Source: Nitzschia sp. pyKryTriq1
Lineage: Eukaryota; Bacillariophyta; Bacillariophyceae; Bacillariales; Bacillariaceae
DNA length: 64,000 nt
NCBI GenBank assembly: GCA_956465555.1
Contig: OY101118.1
Coordinates: 2,191,751 to 2,255,750, forward strand
Direction: 5' to 3'
A model generated the notes under the pieces. It did no database searches. It worked only from the letters and a program-made list of their open reading frames with translations, and was not told where the DNA came from. This document shows positions 9,724 through 19,801 of this stretch, piece by piece. The translations under genes were made by a program, and so were the position numbers. Position 1 is the first letter of the stretch. The number at the start of each line of letters is the position of its first letter.

Positions 9724-10988
9724 GGTAACAACGCAAAACAAACTATTATTAAGTTTTTGGTGATGATTCTTCGAGGAACCGTGGGTTGCGCGGGAAAATC
9801 TATTGCACGCAGAGTGTAATGTAAATGGAAAGCCGTACTCAGCAAGTTCCTATTAAACCAATCAATTCAGTGGAGTGTGTTTCTAGTGCCTGTGTTGCCA
9901 GTCTACTAGGATGTTGTCTTTCGAGACGTCCGGGACAAGAAAGCAATTCAAGCAAAGGTAAGGTATCTCGAGTCTGGAGGTGTCACCAGTCAAAACAGAC
10001 ATCGTTGCCATACCGTGATGCGTCGCGACCCTCCGTCATCGTGGAGTTTCACGTGGAAAAGCTACGAGTGTCTACCAGGATGTCCGGCTGCGCTGTGCGA
10101 CGCCGAAATGGACTGGTCCGGATACAAAAAGCAGTCAGTTGAGTCGAACTTCCAAACCCGTGCGTGCGGGCGGGCGTCCATGTTACGCTTGCGCGACCGT
10201 ACCGGTATGTACCAGTACCGGTACTCGTAATTGTTAGTAGAGCTAGCTGCTAGAGCTGTTTCTCTCTCCAAAGTCTATTATTTCGAGTAGTGTGGGATGA
10301 TTAATTCTGCTTTACGAACAGGTTTCTTCAATGATGCCTATTCTTTGCCTTCTTTCTTCAAGTATTTCCATCCTCTTTACGGCGGAATGTGTTGTACTGT
10401 AGAAATAGGAATCGAAAAATATCGCAAAAGCTTCTCAGCGGCGAGGACGGTCACGAGGAGTGCTGGTCCGATTTTTGAATTTCCTTGAGAAGCTATTTTC
10501 GTGGTGGCGACTGTCTCTCCGGCGCAAGAGATATGATTCCCTCCCTCTCGACCGTCAAAGTAGTTGGTAGATTGGACAGTGTGCCTTTTTCGCTCCTTTA
10601 ATTAGGAATACTACTACTCGTAGTAGCAGGCTGCGAAACAAGCACCACCAGTCGCCGTTAGGACGCTTCTGAGCTGCTACTAGCGATGTTTTAATGTACT
10701 AAAGAAGTAGAACTTATCTTTCAAAGGATTCTAGTAGAGTAGATTGTATTAATGTCGATGAAATGCTTTACGAGAAAGATGGTTGCATGGAGGATGTAAC
10801 TTGAGGGGGAGATGACGCTGTAGTAGTGTGCATCTAAAAAAGTCATGATCTTGTGTGTCTGCGCGGCGAGTGTTTGGTGCAAGGAGTTGTGGTGGTAGGA
10901 TTGTACTTGGTGCGTGCAGGGACAAAAGCAATCGTTGCTTTGAATCTATCGTGGTAAGTGTATGTACTCGTGGGTAGTCGGCTCTACT
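9724..10988. other. Intergenic region with dispersed repeat copy A
   Basis: 1.27 kb without a convincing gene; open frames at 9825-10142 and 10297-10488 have no recognisable protein character. It holds CGTACCGGTATGTACCAGTA-type palindromic sequence at about 10197-10230 and a diverged copy of the dispersed repeat at 10545-10601. Confidence 0.45.
10545..10601 (+). repeat. Dispersed short repeat, copy A (diverged)
   Basis: Begins CTCTCGACCGTCAAAGTAG, then a diverged form of the core (GGTAGATTGGACAGTGTGCC) and TTTTTCGCTCCTTTA. It lines up along its length with copies at 20022 and 60635. Confidence 0.6.
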
Positions 10989-11708
10989 CTAGGTAGCCAT
11001 TCGCGCAAGGATCCCCTTGAGGCTCAACGGCTTCATGTCATCGAACAAGTGCTGGAGGTGCTTCTTTCCCTGCTTCTTCATGGCAAGCTTAGGCTTCTTG
11101 CGCAAGGGACCACCAACAACAGAAGACGAGGGGATCACATTGTAAGAAGAATCGATTTCGTTTTCCTTACAATCGAGATCCATCGAGTAAGATCGCTTGT
11201 TGGCCTTGCCGCTGCTGCTGTAGTCCTGCGGCGGGGGTGGCGACTGAGGAAAGTGCCCACCGATGATCGGAGTCGGATGGAAGTTTTCAATGCTGGCAAT
11301 GCGGATTCGTCTAGGTGGCGGAGGGGGGGGTGGAGGAACGAGCTGCATTCGGGATGGCTTGTCGCGATCCAATGCGTCTGGAGAGTTCCATGGATTGCGT
11401 TGCTCTTGAAGGTTCGGTGAGAAGCGGTGGTGGCAAGTTTCGCATTGCCGAACGGGAGCGGTGGAGAGATCGCCGTCTTCGGTCTCATACTCGGAGGAGA
11501 TCAAAAGTCGAGCTGACTCTCTGATAATGCGTTCCAAAGCAGCCGCGTTGATGATTCGATTGCTTGGAGAGCTCGGTGGCGTTGCCAATGTATACTCTCG
11601 GCTAGGACTCCCGAAGCCCACTGCTTCTTCAAACTCCATGCCATGACGAAGATTGGGGATCTGGAAACTGACTTCTCGTCGTTTGGTGGGAATGGGCGAT
11701 GCGGTCAT
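10989..11708 (-). CDS. Unrecognised Pro/Ser-rich, probably nuclear protein
   Basis: 239 residues from the ATG at 11708 (MTASPIPTKRREVSFQIPNL); an upstream in-frame start at 11789 is possible but adds an unlike segment. Low-complexity runs include VPPPPPPPPRRIRI and QSPPPP. One CxxC pair (QCETCHHRF) near residue 90 could belong to a small metal site but has no partner pair that I can see. The C-terminal third has a bipartite basic stretch (LRKKPKLAMKKQGKK), a plausible nuclear signal, followed by HLQHLFDDMKPLSLKGILAR. The internal SSPSNRIINAAALERIIRES looks helical. I do not recognise a family. It is probably real because the coding frame is long and its basic C-terminal part is not low-complexity. 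Confidence 0.6.
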   Translation of the reverse strand: MTASPIPTKRREVSFQIPNLRHGMEFEEAVGFGSPSREYTLATPPSSPSNRIINAAALERIIRESARLLISSEYETEDGDLSTAPVRQCETCHHRFSPNLQEQRNPWNSPDALDRDKPSRMQLVPPPPPPPPRRIRIASIENFHPTPIIGGHFPQSPPPPQDYSSSGKANKRSYSMDLDCKENEIDSSYNVIPSSSVVGGPLRKKPKLAMKKQGKKHLQHLFDDMKPLSLKGILARMAT

Positions 11709-12833
11709 GGTCAAAGACTGTTTATTCAAAAAGTCAAACGGAGGTCGGCAAAGATGGCGGCCCTGAAACAAGAATGAATAGATTTCCACGGAGGTGTGCT
11801 AGCTGCGAAAATTGTGATGAGAAGAAACTTTTTGCCTTCGATCCATCATCGATGAAAACAATGCACGCACGGAGTGGACGACGACTTGGTTGTGTGACTC
11901 CTCCCGGCCAGCTCCCGGCGGCGCCGCGGCGTCTCAGCGACTCCCACGGGCAACCCGGCAGTTTTACTTAGAGAAATCTATGGAAATCCTTGACTCAACA
12001 GGAGGGCAGGCGCGAGAGCACTCCGAATTGTCAATTTGAACTGAAGGTCTGGTAGGAATTCTAGGGAGAGGCGGCACTCGCTCGAAGACACTCCCGCGAC
12101 TCCACTGAGGCATATAAAATAACGTGGCTAAAAGTATTGCCCGCGCGTTGTTGTGAAGCATATCTTCCTTTATTCCGTCCGTGCGTGCGGGTATGGATAC
12201 CGGTAATGAAAAGGGTGTAAATATTTATTTGTACCGATAGTAGTAGTCCATTGGTACGGTACGAGTACTGTACCAGGTACCAGTTACCAGTACTGAACCG
12301 TACGAGTACAGACAGTCCGAGTTCCGAGTGCAACAATCGTCAAATTCATCATCTTGACATCCTCTCGTCTCCTCGCTCCCTTTCTCTAGAGCTAGCTCTC
12401 TACTCTACGAATAGAGAGTGAGTGAGTAGAGATCGATGTAGGAGGACCAGTAGGAGTCGAAACAATCAGCTCAAAGCTTCTTTGGGCAACACCTCACCAT
12501 TTTAAAAATACAGTACTATTATGTTCTAAAATGTTACTTCATCAGAAGTAGGATTGACGATTGACGACCCCGAACCAGGAAATCAATGCTTCTGCACTCG
12601 ATAAGGAATCACTGGAGTAGTAGAGCACCGGAAAACGCTACAGCTTTTGTATTACTTATACTATTTTAGAGGGTTTGTACTATGAAACCAATCCTGTACT
12701 AGACCATATGTTCTTTTGTACTTCCTACTTGTACCTCACGGAATTTCAGCAGAGGAAGATGAGGAAGTATTCAAACCGACACTCAGCTTAGAATGTATAA
12801 CAGGTCGGAGCAAGTCGTGCAGCCGATCGCCTC
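11709..12833. other. Intergenic region
   Basis: 1.1 kb without a supported gene. Contains GTACCAGGTACCAGTTACCA-type sequence (about 12270-12300) and a CTCTAGAGCTAGCTCTCTAC-type inverted-repeat patch (about 12385-12430). Confidence 0.4.
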
Positions 12834-13343
12834 TTAATCTTCATCGTCGCCATCCCAGTCTTCCTCGTCGTCATCATCATCGTCGTCGTCGTCCATCAGG
12901 ATCTGCCCAGTTTCCACTCGCTTCCAATACTCCTGCATATTGTCTTCTTCCGGATTCATGTACGCCCAAACGACAATCGCGCCCGTCAACGCAACCGTGA
13001 GAGGGAACAACACTCTCTCTGTCACCGACTTGGTTGGGGGGTGCGGCGGAACTGTCCAGACTGGTGGTTCTAACGTCGCATAGTTGAGACGTGACAAGCC
13101 ATATCGCCCCATTTCCAAAGAGGTGGGTCTAGCGCCCTTGGAGGTGTACCAAACACCCTCGACAGTTCCACCGGATGTGTGAACTCTTGGGCGTTTTGAG
13201 TTGCTACTTTTGCTCATTTTGCTGACACTATAAGCGCGGGACGACATGGAACCACCAGTTGAAGCATATGCAGCAACTGAACAAGCTGAGCCAAGAGACT
13301 TCCGGTGCAATATTCGCTGGGACGTTGACAGTGCCGCCTTCAT
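12834..13343 (-). CDS. Small single-pass membrane protein with acidic tail, probably mitochondrial
   Basis: 169 residues, single exon. The first 45 residues are rich in Ser/Ala/Arg/Lys with no acidic residue (MKAALSTSQRILHRKSLGSA), as in a mitochondrial presequence. The middle has a conserved-looking WYTSKGARPTSLEMGRYGLS and then one membrane segment (VLFPLTVALTGAIVVWAYM) near residues 110-130, followed by NPEEDNMQEYWKRVETG and a nearly all-acidic C-terminus (DDDDDDDDDEEDWDGDDED). The layout (presequence, one membrane span, short tail) resembles accessory subunits of respiratory complexes, but I cannot assign one. Function unknown. Confidence 0.65.
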   Translation of the reverse strand: MKAALSTSQRILHRKSLGSACSVAAYASTGGSMSSRAYSVSKMSKSSNSKRPRVHTSGGTVEGVWYTSKGARPTSLEMGRYGLSRLNYATLEPPVWTVPPHPPTKSVTERVLFPLTVALTGAIVVWAYMNPEEDNMQEYWKRVETGQILMDDDDDDDDDEEDWDGDDED

Positions 13344-13983
13344 TTTCTGTGTTTTCTATGAAATGGGCCAAAAAATCGTGGTAACGCCACTTTTTCAATT
13401 TGGGGTCTCAGTCTGAAAGAATCACAGTCCCTCGTCCACTAACTATTGTGGTTGTTCCGTATTTAAAACTTATGCTTTCCTCAACACAAGAATTCTGCGT
13501 CCAAACATTATTTTACCAGCGCCCATCTCGGCGCTGCCACACCTGGTACCAGGTAACGGTAATAGCTGTACAGTGCTCGTAAGCTCCTCGCGTCGCGGGG
13601 GAGAGAGTGGCTGATGACTGACTCACTCAACGCGAAAATCGCATGCTTCGATCGATCATCATCGTCGTCCACAACATCGTCCGTCGTTTCGTCGCGCGAG
13701 CAGGCGCAGAACCGCGACAAGCAAACGAGAAGCACAGTCGCCTTTTTGTGCTAATACGCCACTCATCACTCAACGTGATGGACCGACCGTCACGAAGAAA
13801 CAAGCTTGCATTCTTGGGACCACAGACAGCACATGAACACTCGCTCCATTCCAAGACGATGTACTTGTACATAGCCAAAGCAAAATAGTAGCATGAATCG
13901 TATTTCCCAATGTTCGATCAAGCGCTAAGTCAATTTTTAAACTATTTCATTGATTTTCTCGTATTTTCCAAGCACCGTTCGTC
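13344..13983. other. Intergenic region
   Basis: 640 bases upstream of the small membrane-protein gene and downstream of the Cdh1 gene. No supported gene; includes CACCTGGTACCAGGTAACGG near 13540. Confidence 0.35.
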
Positions 13984-15702
13984 TCATCGAATTGGTGGCA
14001 TGCCAAAAGACATTTCGCCCATTGGTAGAACTGAAGATCGACGACTAGGAGGGTTCCCAAAGATATTCCAGAATCGAAGAGACTCATCACCGGCAGCAGA
14101 TACAACTGTGCTTCCATCGGGGCTACAGGCCAAGCTCAGCACACGGGAAGTGTGGCCTGTTAGCTCTTTGACTTTGGTCAACGAAGAGCCACTTCCGAAC
14201 TTCCAGAGGATCAACTGATTTTCAGAAAAGCCATGTGAACTGCATAGCTCACGCTGGTGCTTACTCCAAACAAGAGAGCACACTTGGGATCCAGTATCGA
14301 GAGAGTTGAGCATCGCTCCACTGTTCGAATTCCAAAGTTTGATGGTTCGATCCGCCGTTCCACCACCACTTGCCAAAAGACCACGGCGGAAGGGGCACCA
14401 ATCAAGTGCTTTCACGGCAGCTTTGTGTTGCCTCAGCATTATGCGTGGGGTGACATCGGTGGAGGAAAAGGGACCATTGCTTCGTCGGTTTCGAAGAACA
14501 GCGGACATGGTTGCATCCCATATGCACAACAAGTTTTCGTTTCCACCGCTCGCTAGACATGTCCCCTCATCGTTCCATTTGAGTCCACACACTTCCTGTT
14601 CGTGAGCTCGATACTTTGAAACAAGATGCGCAGCAGCCCGTACGTCGTGTTGCAAGATCAAAGAGTCGCGTCCACCAGAGCTCAACCAGTGTTGGTTCCA
14701 CGCTAGCGAGGCCACACGGCCAGAATGACCATACAATGTTCGAACTCGCTTGATGGCTTGGGCATCCCACAGCTGAATTGTATTGGAATTTGTACCGATG
14801 GCAATATACTTTGAATGGCCCGGCATAGTACACCAAGATACCGAGGTCACATAGTCGTCGTTTCCCGTCACAGTCGCTAGGTGTTGGATCTCGCCCGTGG
14901 AAGCGTTCCAGAGGTACACGCAGTGAGCCAAGGCCACGGCGAGAATATTGTCGTCGCTCCAGCTGATCAAGTTGAGATAGTAGTCATCCACAAGGTCCGG
15001 AGCATCCAAAATTCGGGAGGGTTGTGCAGGGATTCGTCTGTTTACAGCGTCGTTGTGGTTCGTTGCGACGGGATTCGCGGCCTCGTAGCTCTCAAATTGC
15101 TGCAGAACCCGAAGGGTGTCATGGACAAATGGGTCCTCCAGCCGTGCGAAGTTCTTGCGACCAGAGGCAACCAAAGATGGATCTGAATTCTCCCTTTGAC
15201 CAAACGAGAGAAGACCCTTGGGTTGAGCATTCTCAGTCAGCTGATCCAGCGGTACGTTGCAAAGCGAGCTGAGCATTCGACGCTTGTATTCCTTCTGGAC
15301 TGGGGTTTCAATCGGAGACTGGGGAATTTTCTCATCTGGGGTCGGAGTGCTATCGGGATCTGCTGTGATCTTCTCGTCTTTCTTTTCTTCACTGAGCAAC
15401 GCTCGGCGACACAGCTCTACGTTCATCACTCGGCGTGAGGGGATGAAACGATCTCCATTTTCGTTCGACGAAGATCCACCAGGCGTTACGTTGTGCTGAG
15501 GCGGCAGCCTTGCAACGGAAGGGGAAGGGGATCGTCGTGTTGGTGTAGATACTCCTTTTCTCAAACTTCGAATAGGTGTCTTGGTAGGTGTTCGGAAGGG
15601 CGACGACGACGAAACCAAACTGCTGTTGGTGCGTTTCCTAGAAGACCGAGGAGGGGTTTTGACAGATGGGTATTGCGGTGGAGCCAAAGGTCGTTCGAGC
15701 AT
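13984..15702 (-). CDS. CDH1: Cdh1/Fizzy-related WD40 activator of the anaphase-promoting complex
   Basis: 572 residues from the ATG at 15702 (MLERPLAPPQYPS); an in-frame ATG at 15771 would add 23 residues and cannot be excluded. The N-terminal third is Ser/Thr/Pro-rich with several TP and SP sites of the kind CDKs use to hold Cdh1 inactive (TPTKTPIRS, STPTRRSPSPS). A C-box, GDRFIPSRR, lies near residues 83-91. Seven WD40 repeats fill residues of about 230-550 (VSWCTMPGHSKYIAIGTNSN; SLAWNQHWLSSGGRDSLILQ; KALDWCPFRRGLLASGGGTA). The protein ends in Ile-Arg, the IR tail that docks on APC/C. It recruits D-box and KEN-box substrates in late mitosis and G1. Cdh1 is preferred to Cdc20 on overall likeness, but the two are close. 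Confidence 0.93.
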   Translation of the reverse strand: MLERPLAPPQYPSVKTPPRSSRKRTNSSLVSSSSPFRTPTKTPIRSLRKGVSTPTRRSPSPSVARLPPQHNVTPGGSSSNENGDRFIPSRRVMNVELCRRALLSEEKKDEKITADPDSTPTPDEKIPQSPIETPVQKEYKRRMLSSLCNVPLDQLTENAQPKGLLSFGQRENSDPSLVASGRKNFARLEDPFVHDTLRVLQQFESYEAANPVATNHNDAVNRRIPAQPSRILDAPDLVDDYYLNLISWSDDNILAVALAHCVYLWNASTGEIQHLATVTGNDDYVTSVSWCTMPGHSKYIAIGTNSNTIQLWDAQAIKRVRTLYGHSGRVASLAWNQHWLSSGGRDSLILQHDVRAAAHLVSKYRAHEQEVCGLKWNDEGTCLASGGNENLLCIWDATMSAVLRNRRSNGPFSSTDVTPRIMLRQHKAAVKALDWCPFRRGLLASGGGTADRTIKLWNSNSGAMLNSLDTGSQVCSLVWSKHQRELCSSHGFSENQLILWKFGSGSSLTKVKELTGHTSRVLSLACSPDGSTVVSAAGDESLRFWNIFGNPPSRRSSVLPMGEMSFGMPPIR

Positions 15703-16421
15703 GATGGCAGCTTTGGATATGAATGAAAGGCGGGAGGTACAGATAGTGATACTCGTAGCTTCCAACAGCAATGTGTTGTTGAATGCAGAAGTGAGAAGTG
15801 GTTCGACGACACAAAAAAGATGTGAACATTCTTTCCATCATCGTTCCACGCTCGCAAGCAAATAATAATCAATCATCGTGGACGATGGACTTTGGCGATC
15901 CAAAATACCTTCCACATACAAATTGGTGTCAGGCTGGCGCGCAGGCTCACCTTGCGCGTTTTTGTCAGAGCTCAGATAAGCCCTGCGCTGGTCCTGCGGC
16001 CGACGGGCGAGGTCGAATGAGTCGTCCACTTTCGCGCCATATTGCGCGATGCGCGCCATCTTCTTCCGAGAAACGGGACAAGGGAAACGGATCCGAAACA
16101 ACGACAAAGTCAAGAAGAAACCGACGATGGCGGAATCGGGAAGGTTGCAGTGCTGGATGAAACGGCCCGAGGCAATTACAACTCCCAAAAACGGGAAAGT
16201 ATTTCTGTTTCTCAAGAGCATTTCTGTACTATGATCACGCAGAGGATGTTTCTTGTCATAACGGGATAATTATTTCCAAATCCGTTTTAGATGATGAAAG
16301 TACCGACATTTGCCGTGATGGCCGCTGTTTGCACCGCTGTTTGCGGTCATAATTTCGGTTCTTGCCATTTTGATTTCACTTTCGCGAAGACAATTATACA
16401 CTGAAACAGCACAAGTATACC
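15703..16421. promoter_or_regulatory. Divergent intergenic region
   Basis: 719 bases between the Cdh1 gene and the secreted-protein gene. Frames on both strands are short and unlike proteins. It is presumed to hold both promoters; GCGCGCC/GCGCGAT words cluster near 15940-16060. Confidence 0.35.
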
Positions 16422-17102
16422 ATGAAGCTCCTTATTGTCTGCCTTTTTGCTTTCGCCCATTGCCCTTTTGCTGCATCGCGTCCGGCAGAGGATGAGGCTA
16501 CCATTGCTCCTACCTACCTTACACCATCTGTCGATCAACGCAACCTCCGAGGGGCCAATGTCCTTGACAACGAAAGCGATAGCCCCTATGTGGATTCCGT
16601 GGTAGGAAGCGCTCGTCGCCACATCTTGCAAGCTCGAACGACTTTGATCAATGTCGACGTCGACGACCTGACTCCTGAACACATCATCTTTTTCGAGGAC
16701 ACTTGGGTTCGAGCGTTCAACAAAGTTTTCTTTGGTGCTGACAGCCGCATTCATGGTAGTGACTTCGATGATGATTCTTTTCCGCGCCTGCGATCCTTTG
16801 TGGTGGAAGAAGTGCTGAGCAATCAGCATGTCCGTCAACGTGCACTCAAACGTGGTCGCGGTGGTAGCCGTGTCCGTGACATCAAGTCGATCAAGTGGTT
16901 TGATATATCGGCTGTTGCGGAGACCTCTTGCCGGTTCTGTGGAAAGGATGACGATCGTCGCCTTATCTTGAACCGTTCGTTGAAGAAGGACAAGTCGATT
17001 CTTCGCTATCTAGAAACCGAACTCTGCGAGGGCCTCCGCCAAGGCCCGTTCACGTGCTTTCAAGATCTGGAAGAATGCTTTGTGGTGTATGACGAGGAAT
17101 AG
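16422..17102 (+). CDS. Secreted protein of unknown function
   Basis: 226 residues, single exon. A clear signal peptide (MKLLIVCLFAFAHCPFAAS) is followed by a short linker with DQRNLRGANVLDNES at residues 38-52. The mature part contains DLTPEHIIFFEDTWVRAFNK near residues 85-104. A basic patch (RQRALKRGRGGSRVRDIKSI) follows, and the C-terminal half has four Cys (CRFCGKDD, ELCEG, FTCFQDLEECF) that could form disulphides. There is no second membrane span or plastid Phe at +1, so secretion or an endomembrane location is inferred. I do not recognise a family. Confidence 0.7.
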   Translation: MKLLIVCLFAFAHCPFAASRPAEDEATIAPTYLTPSVDQRNLRGANVLDNESDSPYVDSVVGSARRHILQARTTLINVDVDDLTPEHIIFFEDTWVRAFNKVFFGADSRIHGSDFDDDSFPRLRSFVVEEVLSNQHVRQRALKRGRGGSRVRDIKSIKWFDISAVAETSCRFCGKDDDRRLILNRSLKKDKSILRYLETELCEGLRQGPFTCFQDLEECFVVYDEE

Positions 17103-17638
17103 GCATCACGTCTTCTCGCCTGCCTGATATATTTCGTATCGAAGTCATGCATCGATTGATGAATTACACTATAGTATGATGAACCATCTTCTTTGAATCT
17201 TCTATGACTTTTGTAGGCTAGTACCGTATGATACGTGGTACTGTACAGGTCGTCGTCTTTTCTCGTACTCTTGCATCGCCCCCCGACCAAAAAGGGGGAT
17301 CGATCCCCTAAAAGCGATGGGCTGTCCGTCGGCCGCTACCGGTACTGCGCTACCTGTACCGTAGGTACTGTATTTTCCCGCATGCAGGCGGTTCTACTGT
17401 ATTGTGCAGGTGATGCGGTTCGTGGTTCGTACGTTTCTGCCTTTTCATTAGAAAAAAAGGCGCCCCCGACGATGATGATTCCACATCCAACGCCAATCGC
17501 CAAGGCCAAACATAATTCATGTATATTTTACAACAGTGTCTTGGACTGGTCACCTAATAAGGACTAGAGAAACGGGAAGAGCAACGACAAGCACCTCCCA
17601 GAGCGACTCGATACACTGCCATTCGACACATCTTGCCA
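17103..17638. other. Intergenic region
   Basis: 536 bases, no supported gene. Contains GCTACCGGTACTGCGCTACC and TGTACCGTAGGTACTGTA around 17335-17370, part of the palindromic GTACC family of words. Confidence 0.4.
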
Positions 17639-19801
17639 ATGGGTCAAAACATCTCCCCGAAATCGTTTCGTCGCAAATCGAGTTCAAAGGTCGTTTTTTT
17701 GTTGCTGTTGACAGCATCTGTTGTAGGAGAAGCATTTAGTCCGTATCTGTGTGGTAAGCAATCTGGGTGGCCGTTTCGCAACATTTGGGGAGGAAAAATG
17801 GAGGCTTCAGTAGTCCAAGTTGATCAAGAAGTTGGAGAGGCAACGGCCCCACCAAATTGGAGAGTGGTCCCTGCTTCGTCGGATTACTATGAAAGCCACT
17901 TGTCTGCGAGATCCAATTGGTCCGAAGACCAGTTCCACGAATCTTTGGAGCTCTACAGGCAACTAACCAGTTGTGATGATTCCTATGTCCATCCTGGAAT
18001 TAAAGTGGCGTTAAACACTCTGGATCATGCCTATCGACTATATGGGCCGAGCTCGGTAATTTGTTCGTTCAATGGTGGCAAGGATGCGGTTGTTATTTTG
18101 CACCTTGTGAGAGCAGCACATGCCAAGTATTACAACGATACACTCGCAGCTACGGGTGACAAGCAAATGAAGATCGTTCGTCCTCGTGTGGTCTACTTCA
18201 ATCACCCCGACGAGTTTCCTGAAGTTATTGAGTTTTTGCAGAAGAGTGTCGTAAATTATGATTTGGATATGGTTGCATTCGAAGACGGTGTCAAGTTCGC
18301 AGATGGGCTCAAGATTTTGGTCGATAACAACTTTTTGCCAGGAACCAATACTACTTTTCCGATGGCCTTTGTCTTGGGAACGAGGAGTTCGGACCCCAAC
18401 GCCGTAGGTCAAGACCATTTTGCTCCGTCTTCCCATTGGATGCCACCTTTTATGCGCGTCAATCCAGTGCTGGAATGGAACTATGGGCATGTGTGGCATT
18501 TTTTGAGACTGTTTCAATTGCCGTACTGTAGTCTGTATGACGAAGGGTACACGAGTCTTGGAACAACCAAGGATACGCTACCCTGCCCAGCCTTGGCTGT
18601 AACCAGAGGTTCATCATCTGAGGGCGAAGAAGAATCGACCTTTCCCAAGTTCTGGCCAGCCTACATGCTCCGTGATTGGGATCAAGAGCGAGCAGGTCGC
18701 ATCAAAAGGGAAAAGAAACCAGAAAAGAAGAAAAAGAGTATTGACCCAGAAGGCGACCTCCCCAGCTCGGTTAGTGCTTTGTCGATTGGTGGTCAACTAG
18801 AGGCTCGGTCGGTCATTTCCGATGAGTCGTCTACAATCGACACGACATCTTCGAACGAACACGATAGTTGTATGGGCAATGAGCAGAAAAGGGTCGGCGT
18901 TCTGATAATCGGAGACGAGATCTTGAAAGGTCTGACCTTAGATCAGAATACCAACGCTGCTGCCAAAGCCCTTCGCAAAGAATGTGTCAAACTCAGCCGG
19001 GTAGTAGTCGTCTCTGACAATCAAGAGGAAATTGTCAAGGATATTCAACGTCTACAGGGCGAGGTCGATGTGATAATCACTTCTGGTGGTGTCGGTCCTA
19101 CTCATGACGATGTCACCATCAAGAGTGTGGCCGCCTCGTTGGGACGACCCATGATATTACACGAGGAAATGGCAGAATTGCTCAAAGAAAAAATGAATAG
19201 TGGAAAAAATGAACCGTTGACGCCTGCCCAAACAAAAATGGCTACTTTACCCTCGAATGCCAAGCTACGATACCTGTCTAACAAGAAAGATGATTGGCCC
19301 GTCCTACAATGTCGCAACATTTTCATATTGCCTGGGGTTCCAGAATTCTTCTCCCAAAAGATACAAAATGTGGCCGCTTATCTATCATCTCAGCTAGAGC
19401 GAAGCGCTGCCTACAAAGTCGTCCTCAAAGTGGATGAACCAGCCATTGTAGATATACTCAACGAGGCCGTCGAGAAACACCCTAACGTTACCTTTGGAAG
19501 CTATCCTTTTGTCAGTCATCCTGACTACAAGACCGTGGTGACACTGGAAGGAAGCCTAGTGGAGAATAATCATCGGCTGTCTGTGCCGGATGTCGCCTCC
19601 GACGGCAGTTTGGAAGCAGGAATCCCGCCGCTGTTGGCGACACGTGCCCGGAACTCCACCTTTTTTGATCCCAAATCAACAATTATTTCCAAGGATATCC
19701 GAGATCAATATGTGCGAGTCGCGTTGGATGATTTGATCCGAAAGCTTCCCAAGGACAGTATTTTGAGAGTGGAGAACGATGACTTAAGTCCTTTCACCTA
19801 G
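17639..19801 (+). CDS. Plastid-type FAD synthase fused to a molybdopterin-binding (CinA/MoaB-like) domain
   Basis: 720 residues from the ATG at 17639. The start has a basic stretch, a hydrophobic core and an ASAFAP-like junction (KVVFLLLLTASVVGEA|FSPY), so a bipartite plastid presequence is predicted. Residues of about 100-350 are a PAPS-reductase-type FAD synthetase: the nucleotide loop ICSFNGGKDAVVILHLV (141-157), YFNHPDEFPEV, VLGTRSSDPNA, and DEGYTSLGTTKDTLPCPAL. After a Lys-rich linker, residues of about 417-640 are a molybdopterin-binding domain (RVGVLIIGDEILKGLTLDQN; IITSGGVGPTHDDVTIKS; IFILPGVPEFF). FAD synthase makes FAD from FMN and ATP; in human FLAD1 the molybdopterin-like domain precedes the synthase and has FAD hydrolase activity. 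Here the order is reversed. Confidence 0.9.
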   Translation: MGQNISPKSFRRKSSSKVVFLLLLTASVVGEAFSPYLCGKQSGWPFRNIWGGKMEASVVQVDQEVGEATAPPNWRVVPASSDYYESHLSARSNWSEDQFHESLELYRQLTSCDDSYVHPGIKVALNTLDHAYRLYGPSSVICSFNGGKDAVVILHLVRAAHAKYYNDTLAATGDKQMKIVRPRVVYFNHPDEFPEVIEFLQKSVVNYDLDMVAFEDGVKFADGLKILVDNNFLPGTNTTFPMAFVLGTRSSDPNAVGQDHFAPSSHWMPPFMRVNPVLEWNYGHVWHFLRLFQLPYCSLYDEGYTSLGTTKDTLPCPALAVTRGSSSEGEEESTFPKFWPAYMLRDWDQERAGRIKREKKPEKKKKSIDPEGDLPSSVSALSIGGQLEARSVISDESSTIDTTSSNEHDSCMGNEQKRVGVLIIGDEILKGLTLDQNTNAAAKALRKECVKLSRVVVVSDNQEEIVKDIQRLQGEVDVIITSGGVGPTHDDVTIKSVAASLGRPMILHEEMAELLKEKMNSGKNEPLTPAQTKMATLPSNAKLRYLSNKKDDWPVLQCRNIFILPGVPEFFSQKIQNVAAYLSSQLERSAAYKVVLKVDEPAIVDILNEAVEKHPNVTFGSYPFVSHPDYKTVVTLEGSLVENNHRLSVPDVASDGSLEAGIPPLLATRARNSTFFDPKSTIISKDIRDQYVRVALDDLIRKLPKDSILRVENDDLSPFT

